A stretch of DNA of 64,000 nt, taken from Larix kaempferi. Taxonomy: Eukaryota > Streptophyta > Pinopsida > Pinales > Pinaceae. This document shows, piece after piece, positions 21,713 through 30,691 of the stretch. How positions within the stretch are numbered: position 1 is the first letter of the stretch; the number at the start of each line of letters is the position of its first letter. The translations under genes were made by a program, and so were the position numbers. The notes beneath the pieces are model-generated. The model made no database searches and was not told where the DNA came from. It was given only the letters and a program-made list of their open reading frames with translations. The stretch spans positions 11,531,501-11,595,500 of the forward strand of contig BSBM01000602.1 in the NCBI GenBank assembly GCA_027924585.1. The letters are read 5' to 3'.

Positions 21713-22568
21713 ACAAATTTCTTCCCTTTTTTCTGCAAGGAGGTTATGGGGTTCGTAATTCTCGAAAAACCCTCTATAAATTTTTTGTAATATCCAGTAA
21801 TGCCCATAAATGATCTTACATCCGACACATCCTTAGGAACCAGCCAATCATTAATGGCTTTTATCTTGTCAGGGTCTACCGAGATTCCTTCTTTAGAAAT
21901 TATGTGTCCTAAATACTGAATTTTGTCCTTGTGAAAGTCACACTTACTAAACTTAGCGTATAGTTGATAATCTCTGAGCACTTGTAAGATAATCCGTAGC
22001 TGTTCATCATGCTCTTCTTTGCTTTTAGAATACACTAAAATGTCATCTATAAACACCACTGCAAACTTATCTAAGTATTTGTGCAGAATATTGTTCATCA
22101 AACACATAAATACAACCGGGGCATTAGTCAAGCCAAATGGCATGACTACGAACTCGTAATGTCCATATCGAGTTCTGAAAGCTGTCTTCAAAATATGTTC
22201 ATCCTTAACCCGCACTTGATGATATCCTGACCTTAGATGAATCTTTGAAAATATAGTTGCTCCACGTAGCCGATCAAATAGATCGTCTATGCAGGGAAAT
22301 AGATACCGATTCTTGATTGTCATCTTATTAAGCTGGCGATAATCTATGCACAGTCTTAGGGTTCCATCTTTCTTCTTAACAAATACAACAGGTGCTCCTT
22401 AAGGAGACACACTGGGTCTTATATAATTCTTATCAATCAATTCCTTCAACTGTGATTTCAATTCGTTTAATTCCAGTATATTCATTCTGTATGGAGCTTT
22501 AGAATTTGGTACTGCTCTTGGTATTAACTCGATGGTAAAATCTAAATCTCTTTTAGGAGGTAATCCTG
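21676..22568 (-). pseudogene. Gypsy reverse transcriptase, broken
   Basis: Motif blocks [24 protein letters not shown], motif A and [10 protein letters not shown] are recognisable. Two catalytic Asp residues remain in IDD, but motif A reads [10 protein letters not shown] where the family has Asp, so a catalytic residue is lost. A TAA at 22401-22399 replaces the Trp of SPWGAP seen in unit 2. The N-terminal side is cut by the 640-bp deletion junction at about 22569. Confidence 0.85.
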
Positions 22569-22767
22569 GAATAGAGTGAATGTTGTTAGCTGTCCGCTTC
22601 CTCTTGGGACATTCTGATGTATAGTGAGGACCTTGACACTCGAAACATTTGATAAGTGCCTTTTGTTCATTGGTCCTGGTATTATTAGGAGCATTTCTAG
22701 GTGCTGTAGAATTCTGCTGTTGACTGTTTCTGAAATTATTTCCTTGAAAATTTTGATTATGATCCAA
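22569..22767 (-). pseudogene. Gag zinc-knuckle remnant joined to RT by a deletion
   Basis: About 60 codons of gag include a knuckle [13 protein letters not shown], spaced CX2CX3HX4C, one residue shorter than the usual CX2CX4HX4C. Downstream, the sequence jumps straight into the RT leader, because 640 bp holding the protease are missing compared with unit 2. The short sequence GAAT is shared by both deletion edges. The upstream part of gag is absent; position 22767 meets unrelated sequence. Confidence 0.8.
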
Positions 22768-23646
22768 GAAAGTGTTTCTATATGTGGGAGGATTTCAGAT
22801 TTAGAAACTACTTTATGTATTCATGATCTTATGATGAGATCACATACTTCTTCGTCTGGGTCTAATGGCATGGAAGTATAAATTAGTTTAGGATAGGTGT
22901 CATGGTTGAATGTTTGGTATATTTCTATCCACTATTGACTAGTCTCTTTATCGATTATGCATTTGGTATCCACATAAATTCCTCCAGAAAGTATAACTAC
23001 ATCCTCTTCTATCTCATGCTCAAGAGATTCATCTCTCTCTAAACTTTTTTCTAGTACTACCTCCTTTTGACTTTGTCATCTCTTGGGTGCCATTGTCAAC
23101 CTACATTTTCAAAAAAACCCATATGCATGAAACAATAGGTGCAATAACTGAAAGAATCATAAAGGTTAGTTCCCTCCCTGTGTTGGATAGTTTCATTCCA
23201 GGATGAGGCTTCTATGAAAGCATCGTATTTTGCAACAAGATACAAGATAATATAGGGGATGGTGATGTGTTTTTTTTTCATATAGAAAGGATAGACTCAC
23301 CAAAGAATATCCAACCATAGTCATTCATTTGCGATTGTTTTGAGAAACATTCTTCACCCTTTTTTTCCTAGTTTTATCCCCAAACTATGAAATTTCAAGG
23401 AAATACTCCTTCGGTTGGGATCAAGAAAACAAATGCATTCACTAATGGGGTGTTGATCGATGGCATGTCTATCAAGCTAGCCAACAAGAAATTAAGAGTG
23501 GGGTTATCACCTAGCATGAGTTTTCTATTGAGCTCTCCATCATGAGAAACCCTATAAGTATAGCTTCCACCATCATGAAAAATGTTATCACACTTGGTTT
23601 TTAAAACTTGAAGGTAGGTCAATTTAATTATCCACCAACGAGACAT
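22762..23646 (-). pseudogene. Unidentified protein-like remnants
   Basis: Three minus-strand stretches look like decayed coding sequence: 23646-23395 (83 codons, containing HDGGSYTYRVSHDGELNRKL), 23281-23096 (61 codons) and 23093-22762. The last starts ATGGCACCCAAG and stays protein-like through three in-frame stops (after MAPKR, before WIEIYQ, before IHKVV). All three recur in unit 2 (53727-54611) with few changes. I do not recognise a family. A decayed retroelement ORF or host gene exons are both possible. The right edge abuts gag without a visible element end. Confidence 0.4.
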
Positions 23647-23699
23647 TTACATGGTACCCGTTCATTTGTAGGTAGCTCCTGGTTAGGTATTCCCTTGGT

Positions 23700-24150
23700 T
23701 AATGCATACACGATTCATCTTTGTTTTAATTTCCTTTACCATGAATTACCAAATCAAAAGCAATTAATGAAAAAATAATTTGCCTATGGTTTTATGGTCA
23801 ATATGTCGAGGTGGGTTGGGATGGATTCGACCTCGATCTTCCCAATTTAATCAATTACCCCACAGTTATTGTGTTAAGTATCATAGATTCGATTATGTGG
23901 GCCTCATTGGAAATAGTCAAAATTTTCTTTACTTTTTGGCATTAGGTCATTACAATGCATTTTATTTATATGTTTGAAATATCATCTCTAAGAGGGAAGC
24001 ACTCCCATGATGTGATTCAATAATCATATCATCTATTGGGAAGTCGAAGAGAGTAACAACATGTTGAGAGTATCACTATTGAGAATACGTATCAAAGATG
24101 CATTGTATTTGAAGTTGAGTTTTTTTAGGACTACGATAATGTATCATGAG
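23700..24150. other. Intergenic sequence
   Basis: A plus-strand frame of 65 codons occurs (23780-23977) but shows no domain or compositional signal. I see nothing else here. Confidence 0.5.
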
Positions 24151-24790
24151 TGGGGAAGTCATTGGTGAGCAAGAATGTGTCACAAGTGGGTAGGACTTCG
24201 GGGTTGCGACATGTCACTAAAGTGTGTGACCTTGAAGTCGTGATGTGTCATGTGGGAGAATGCTTTAGATTTGTGACACATTGTGGGTAGGAATGTCTTG
24301 GATGATGCAATGTGTCGTGGGTATCCATACTTTTCCTATTCATAACCACTCACAGAGGAAAATTCCCTCGTGTATTTGACATTTCGTGAGAGAGCGATCT
24401 TTGGAGGATTTGGTACACCGTGAGAAAGAGTGTCTTGGGCGATGTGATGTATTATATTTGAAAATGTTTTGGAACTACAATGATGTATCACAAGAGTAGA
24501 TCCATATTGATGCTACAACATGTCCCAATTAAGCATGACTCGTAATTGTTATATGTCACATGGGAGAATATTTCATCTACGTGACAAATCGCATGTGATG
24601 AATTCTTTCAAGGCTATGATATGCCTCGCGGGAAAATGCATTGGATGATGTGACATGTCACACATGGGAAAATATTTTTATGTGTGATGTGTCACATGGG
24701 TAAAAATTTGGATGGTGTGACATGTGAGAGTATATCACAAGGGGAAATTCTCTCAAGGATGCGACCCTGCATCACGTCATGGAGAGATAG
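24150..24790. repeat. Degenerate minisatellite rich in GTGACA/TGTCAC blocks
   Basis: Variants of GATGTGTCACATGGGAGAAT recur at irregular spacing of about 30 to 60 bases. Many blocks are partly palindromic, for example GTGACATGTCAC. The array is shared by both units. No coding frame runs through it. Confidence 0.65.
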
Positions 24791-25942
24791 TTATCTGTGC
24801 AATGCACAACACATAATGGGAAGTTAGGTTCAGTTGCAACATGATTGAGTGATTATCCCATAATTCAAAACAAGCGAACACTGAACATAAAAAAAGTGGA
24901 TTCAAAACAATTCTCTCTCAAGTAGAGCAAAACAAAGCTAGTGAGCCATAGAGATTATGAGGGATGAATGACCAATAAGACAAATTTTGAGAGGATGAGT
25001 CATGCAACCAAGGATGACGAGTAAAAATATTAGAGATAAAAATATTAGAGATAAAAATTAAGGACCTATGGATTTTCCTATGAGTAAATAAATTATGGGA
25101 TGTTGTTACTTGCACAACAAATGGATACACACAATTTCTTGAAAACCCATATCAAATAACAAAAATGTCAAACAATTAACAACAATGACAATCAATTAAT
25201 AATGAATCATTTGAAAGAATATTTTAATAATAATTTAAAAATATCGATATAAACTCTTACTAACATAGGAATGCAACGATAAGAAACAATTCAACAGTTC
25301 TTTATAATAATATATTGTCCAAGTGCTTAGTTAGTGTAACCACACAATTGCCTATGATAATATATCCATTTCACACCCACCATATTATGGGTTTTATAGA
25401 ATGAAATATTTGTCAACAAACCCAAAAAAAACTATGTTTTTGGATTTCCTATGGTCTTCGTTATCCTAGGAACGACCAAAAAATATTTAGTCAAATATGA
25501 TGTTTCGGGATTGCCTATGATATTTTAATTGAAAAAATGCACTTCATTGTTCCATTTCCACGTGTTATTCAACATTGTTTACAATGGAAATGGTGCTCTT
25601 AGGTTTTGTGTTTTTTACCTTGACTATATCTAAATGTAGGTTAGGTGTACCTTTTATTATTTTAAATTTTCTTGTATTATGGACAAATCTATATTTAGAA
25701 GATTGTCTTTGCTAGAATATTGTCTTTGTTATTCTTGTATTAACCATTTACCCCTTATTTTGTTCCTATGTAAATAGAACAAGGGCTTCTCAACCCACAT
25801 TTTCTAACTCATTCTCACTATGAAAGCAACATAATCATACATGTAATGAATAAGGCATTGTTAGTAGTAGTATTTTGTTTGTTGTTCTTTCACACACATT
25901 TTTCATGATTGCATCGAGAGAAGCGAGGTGCTCTACAACCCA
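24791..25942. other. AT-rich sequence with LTR-like 3' part
   Basis: Most of this stretch shows nothing. Between about 25750 and 25905 the sequence CTATGTAAATAGAACAAGGG, followed by pyrimidine-rich and AT-rich parts, resembles the U3-R-U5 end of a plant LTR. No matching partner was found. Confidence 0.3.
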
Positions 25943-25964
25943 GTATGGGGGAGATGTTGTAACG
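25943..25964 (+). mobile_element. Possible polypurine tract and 3' LTR start of another element
   Basis: GTATGGGGGAGA is followed directly by TGTTGTAACG at 25955, the layout of a polypurine tract and LTR start on the plus strand. The LTR's far end and its 5' partner were not found, so this rests on the junction alone. Confidence 0.35.
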
Positions 25965-26132
25965 TTTGTTTCTAACAAAATAATTAAAAAATAATAATAA
26001 AAAATTAATGTCGGCTCATAAAATAAAAAATTATGGAAAGTATTTTAAAAAAATCCATGTTGGCTCATAAAATAAAATATTATGAAAAGTAATTAAAAAT
26101 TAGATGTTAGTTTATAAAATAAAAACTTAAAA

Positions 26133-26247
26133 CTTAAGCCCGGATCTATCAATCAAGAGAGATCAAATTTCTTGAGTTTAAATTTAAAAAAGAAATACAC
26201 CTCAATAAATTGGATCCCTCTCGGTGCTTGATAGATACGGGTTTAAG
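26133..26247. repeat. 115-bp imperfect inverted repeat
   Basis: CTTAAGCCCGGATCTATCAA at the left pairs with the reverse complement of TTGATAGATACGGGTTTAAG at the right with a few mismatches. It could form a hairpin. It may be a small MITE or a palindromic LTR part. No clear target duplication was seen. Confidence 0.5.
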
Positions 26248-26299
26248 ATGGATCTATGTTGGTCTAAACCATAAGTGGAGTTATTAGGCATTGCTCCAA

Positions 26300-27325
26300 A
26301 ATAATCTAATCATTCATGAAATCAATTGTTTTGTCACATCATTAGTTATTCTCCACCTCATCATCTTAATATTGTAGATTTGTGTGAATAATACAAAAGG
26401 TAATGAATGAGTAAATGAATTTAAGGTAACAATTTGTGTGAATTATAAAGGTGAAATTAATACAATGTACATACCTGAAAGGGCCACTAATTGTACCCCA
26501 TCCAAAATTTGTAGTTTAAATTTGGTAATATGAATCTAGGAGAGTCTAAGATATTTTCGTTTAGCCCATTCAAGCTTGAACTTATCAAGTCTCTCCTTCG
26601 AGGTAAAAATTTTCATTGGACCTCCACTATGATATTAGTCATGCATAAGCATCACTGATGTAATACTTGGTAGTTAGGTTAACACATTATTAAGACCCAC
26701 TTAAATTATTTGTATAGTAAGAAATGTGTTAGGCCCCTTTGAGTATAGGGGAGACCAAATTCAATAAGTCAAACATCATCCCTCACACACACACATATTG
26801 ACTCCACACCCTACATACTCTTATATTCTTATATCTATCTTAAGTGTTGATTCCCAAAGTGGATCCTCTCGTCAAACAAAGGGGTCAATCATATATCTTT
26901 TGTTGGCATTATTGAATCTAAAGCTCAATTTTGTAATATATATATTTTTTATGGAAGAGCAGCACTAGGGCCTTTACATTTTCTTGATATCTATATAAAA
27001 GACTGTGTAGGAGTTATGTAGTGGAATAGAATACGAGATATGAAAAAGAGATTTGCATGCCTCTTATATAGCATTATTTTTATTATAAAAGAAGTTTCTT
27101 CAAGAACTTCCCAAATGTTTTAAAACATCTACATAATGTATTTTTTGTTCACTTTAAATAATAATTACAAATTTTATCTATGAAAAAAATATCTACTTCA
27201 GTCTTAAACTTGGAAGCTCTATCCAATGAGACACCCCTTAGGGCTATTCCAAGCAAATATGTTACTTGAATAAATATAAATTTAATGGTTAATATTTAAA
27301 TATGCATACATGCAATTAGTATTAC
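26300..27325. other. AT-rich intergenic sequence
   Basis: There is a short (CA)n run near 26778. I found no gene, exon pair or element end that I can support. Confidence 0.5.
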
Positions 27326-27569
27326 ATGATATCTAGACACTGAAGTAATATGTATCAAAAACCCCTAAAATGTTTCATCTTCATAATTGTTTTGCCTTCA
27401 CACATGTTTTCATTTTCATAATATTGCCTTCTTAGTTATTTTCATATAAATTTTTTTTATATAATAATGTCCATAGAAGTTAGAACCATAAAAAAATATT
27501 GATCCAAAACTACAAGATGAAACATTTTAGGGGTTTTTGATACATATTATTTCAGTGTCTAGATATCAT
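27326..27569. repeat. 244-bp inverted repeat with 56-bp arms
   Basis: The arms at 27326-27381 and 27514-27569 are reverse complements with one or so mismatches. The 125 or so bases between them (27389-27513) are also repeated directly after the right arm (27570-27694). The layout is arm, X, inverted arm, X'. This suggests a fold-back or template-switch event and is the same in unit 2. Confidence 0.85.
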
Positions 27570-28235
27570 GTTTTGCCTTCACACATGTTTTCATTTCATA
27601 ATATTGCCTTCTTAGTTATTTTCAAATAATTTTTTTATATAATAATGTCCATAGAAGTTAGAACCATAAAAAATATTGATCCAAAACTACATTTAACAAA
27701 AGCTTTTTTATATAAAATTAAAATTTCCAAATGAATTATGATTAACCTTTACCAAATTCATAATATTGTTTTCTTACATATTTTCAAATATTTTTTTTCG
27801 AAGAGTTACATTTAACAGGAGTTATATATATATATATATATCCAGAGCTGCATTTAACAAGAATTTTTTTACATAAAATTAAAATTTCCCATGAGATCAT
27901 GGATAACCCTTACCAAATTCATAATTTAAATTAATACATGGATGATGTGGTCGTTGGATGTGCAAATATGTAAAGTAAATTCAAAATGCAAGCTGTCAGC
28001 AAACGGTTGATCATAACAGATTACAATGATGCCATCAAACGGTTCAATTTGAAATGCACGTTGTCCGTAATCATTAAGAATCATAAGCGTTTGATCATAT
28101 AATAACAAACAATGCCATCCAACCATTCAATTCGAATCTCGAGTTGAATCAACGGTTGAACTTGAATTTCTTAAATAACGTTTCAATTTGAATTTCTTAA
28201 CGAATACTCCTCCCTTGCCGTTAGGTGAAAAAGCA

Positions 28236-28399
28236 TTGGATAAAAAGCATCTTTTCAAGGGTCTCTTTCTCGTAATGTAATTGGTTCAACTTGAATTCTT
28301 AAAATAACATCTTGCCGTTGGATAAAAAGCATCTTTTCTAGGGTCTCTTTCTGGTAATGTAATTTAGAGTTGAGCGTTAAAGATTGGACGTGGAAGAAC
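28236..28399. repeat. 82-bp tandem duplication just upstream of the NIP-like exons
   Basis: TTGGATAAAAAGCATCTTTTC at 28236 recurs at 28318 and continues for most of the unit. It lies directly 5' of the first exon's ATG (28412), where a promoter or 5' leader would be. It is the same in unit 2 (from about 59188). Confidence 0.7.
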
Positions 28400-28411
28400 A
28401 CAGTGACAGCC

Positions 28412-29705
28412 ATGGCGGGAGACTCTCGGAGGTCCATATCAGGGCTCTCCTTCAGCTGTAGTACCCAAAACAGCGTCCAACGTTATATTTGTAATGGATT
28501 GTTCGGAAGTTTATACAGCCTGCGAGGTAGCTTGGGAATTTCTATCTTTCTGAGTTACGTAGGATTTATTACATCCCCAAGAACCTCTGGTAATGATCTC
28601 TCAGCTTCTCTGATTGTAAATTCTCGCCATGATTCCTGATTTTTATGTTGGGATCAGTTTATTCTGAGTCTGATTATTGTTCAGCGTCGCATTATTTCAT
28701 TTCCATCTATTGCTTTATGCTTTGATTGACCTAATAGACTATAATACTTTTATTTAGATTCCCTTCCTATCATGATCTCAACGAAATTGATTTCTGGTGG
28801 AGAAATGGACGCCGAGAGCGATTCAAATCAGCTACTGAGCATTTCTAGCCAAGAAATTGAAGACCAAGAGGATGGAAATGTTAAGGAAGGTTCTCTAAAT
28901 TCTATATTAGCACTGCCCCAGTGGCTGCATGGATTTTGTTTCTCCTACTCTCGTTCAAAAGGTATGCCTTCTGCTATTCCGTCTCAGTCTAGACTATCAT
29001 ATATCAGAGATTATTAAGCTTTGAATATGAAAAAGAGAATCTCCATGGCAGAATTTCAATAGTTGTTTTTTTTAACTCTGGAAGCTTTGGATTCAGAATA
29101 AAAAAACGCCAAGGTTAAATTTCAATGCCTGTCTTTTACCCTCTATATTTACTCTTTTGATACATTGAACATTCAGTAAAATAAGGGCATGCATTTTCAC
29201 CAGAACAATGTTTTTATCAACAAATTATTTGTTAAACGGTGCTTACTGGTTTGGATTCAGGACCTTCATACTAACAGTTCAGTTCAAATCCAATTTTCTG
29301 TAGAATCCAATTATTTTGTGTTTAATATTAAAAAAAAAAACCTCCCTCATCAACATGTGAACAAACGACCTTAATAAAATACTTCATCGGCTTATCTGTT
29401 AACTATGCAGTCTGATAACAGCAGACCTTAATAAAATACTTCATCGGCTTATCTGTTAACTATGCAGTCTGATAACAGCAGAGACCATTTCGACCTTTAT
29501 TCTGGTTTTTGTAACATGCGGTTCCTCAGTAATGGATCACAGCAGTCGGCCTTTAATTTCAGAACTTGGGGGTTCTGTGGCTTTTGGTCTGATAGTGACA
29601 GTCATGATATATTCTGTTGGCCACATTTCTGGAGCTCATTTGAATCCTGCAGTTACCATTGCATTTGCAACAGTCACTATAAGATTAACTTGTTTAGTAG
29701 AATGA
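28412..29705 (+). pseudogene. NIP-type aquaporin (Lsi1/NIP2-like) 5' exons, incomplete
   Basis: NIP proteins are plasma-membrane channels for water, silicon and other metalloids. Three exons join in frame: 28412-28589, 28758-28961 and 29479-29683, with GT...AG introns in phase 1. Exon 3 reads [15 protein letters not shown], then [24 protein letters not shown] and the first NPA motif (29643-29651), with VTIAFA after it. This is close to the NIP III group. The wording of exon 1 and most of exon 2 is not recognisable; the true start may be ATG 28772 or 28805. Exon 3 ends at AAG followed by AT, not GT, so the donor looks lost, and no second NPA half is seen. Probably a fragment. Confidence 0.65.
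29367..29480. repeat. 57-bp tandem duplication covering the exon 3 splice acceptor
   Basis: GACCTTAATAAAATACTTCA at 29367 recurs at 29424. Both copies end in GATAACAGCAG, the acceptor of NIP exon 3, so the gene has two acceptor sites in tandem. Each is itself a CAGCAG double acceptor. Unit 2 has the same (60315-60428). Confidence 0.85.
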
Positions 29706-29841
29706 CAATTTTCTAGGTCTGGGATAAGGAGCTTTCAGTTTTTTGTTTTTAATTACTCAGATCGCTTATTTTTTCCAGACCCACTGAAATCTTGAATCTA
29801 AGGTTCTTGAGGTTCAATACTTCCTTTCATATTTGGTATAC

Positions 29842-29912
29842 TGAAATGCTGTACATCACAGTAATAATGAATTGCCTTGAAATGCTGCACATCACAGTAA
29901 TAATGATTGCCT
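29842..29912. repeat. 36-bp tandem repeat, two copies (three in unit 2)
   Basis: TGAAATGCTGTACATCACAG repeats after 36 bases. Unit 2 carries one more copy (about 60790-60897). It lies in the intron-like region after NIP exon 3. Confidence 0.8.
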
Positions 29913-29980
29913 TGAAATTATATTAATCTTTCTTTTATGACAAAAGATAATGGAAACCGAATTACGCTAATATGTTGCAG

Positions 29981-30120
29981 ATTCGCCGAAATGTTGTATC
30001 CCTCGCAATTCCAATGGAAATGTTGCTCTGCGTGGACAATTAGAATTTCGATCGAAAAGAAGCAGAGGCTAAGTACAAAAACTGTGTATCGAGGTTAGTG
30101 ATTTGTTATCTACATGTTCT
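29981..30120 (+). pseudogene. Diverged duplicate of the downstream exon
   Basis: The acceptor-like TATGTTGCAG is followed by ATTCGCCGAAATGTTGTATC, a near copy of the exon-like block starting at 30683, about 702 bases away. The shared end AAGAAGCAGAGGCTAAGTAC and following donor-like GGTTAG also recur. The middle differs and the frames contain stops. It looks like an internal exon-plus-intron duplication, one copy of which has decayed. Confidence 0.5.
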
Positions 30121-30480
30121 GATTTGTGATTTGTTATCTACATGTTTTGATTTGTGATTTGTAATTAATATTTGTAATAACTTCTACATTTTCTGATTGA
30201 ATAGTAATTTATAATAATTTCATTGATTTCCACTAAAACCCTTTTCAATGATCATCCTAATCTTGTCTAATGTTCGATTTCCTTCATTACTAGATGGTAA
30301 TCTCCTAAGTAAATCCTAAATTTTGAATGAATCAATCAGGAAAATAGTTATAGTTTTTTACTGTAAGAAGTTTATATAGAACAATAATGTTCATGTTGTA
30401 ATTCTTGCACAACCTCTAATCAATGTTTCATACCCACGGAAATCTCATTCTAAGGTTCTCGATGTTCAATATTCCCTTTC

Positions 30481-30675
30481 ATATTTTGTATACATCACAG
30501 TAATAATGAATCTCCTTGAAATTATATTAATCTTTCTTTTATGACATATTTTGTATACATCACAGTAATAATGAATCTCCTTGAAATTATATTAATCTTT
30601 CTTTTATGACATATTTTGTATACATCACAGTAATAATGAATCTCCTTGAAATTATATTAATCTTTGTTTTATGAC
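30481..30675. repeat. 65-bp tandem repeat, three copies (two in unit 2)
   Basis: ATATTTTGTATACATCACAG begins at 30481, 30546 and 30611. Unit 2 has two copies (61464-61593). The consensus shares CATCACAGTAATAATGAAT with the 36-bp repeat at 29842, so the two arrays are related. Confidence 0.9.
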
Positions 30676-30691
30676 TTTGCAGATTCCCTGA

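Larger units (their letters stand above)
15043..22767 (-). mobile_element. Ty3/gypsy chromovirus-like retrotransposon, broken, with nested insertion (unit 1)
   Basis: The minus-strand order is gag knuckle, (protease deleted), RT, RNase H, integrase, polypurine tract and 3' LTR piece, which is the Ty3/gypsy order. A chromodomain-like end of integrase (KTLLRNRTIEQVKVQWKH) points to a chromovirus, possibly the Tekay/Del clade. The 5' LTR and most of gag are missing. The copy is split by a 4.2-kb element in integrase, has lost 640 bp across protease and the start of RT, and carries several nonsense codons. It cannot be autonomous. Confidence 0.9.

Noticed and set aside
24150-24790. CRISPR-like array
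   Set aside because: Blocks are unequal, degenerate and unevenly spaced, in a plant nuclear context without cas genes.
24918-25130. 70-codon minus-strand frame
   Set aside because: It includes a 15-bp tandem copy that differs between units, has no family match and low complexity.
29462-29716. 84-codon ATG frame over the NIP exon
   Set aside because: It is out of frame with the NPA-containing aquaporin reading and is a shadow.
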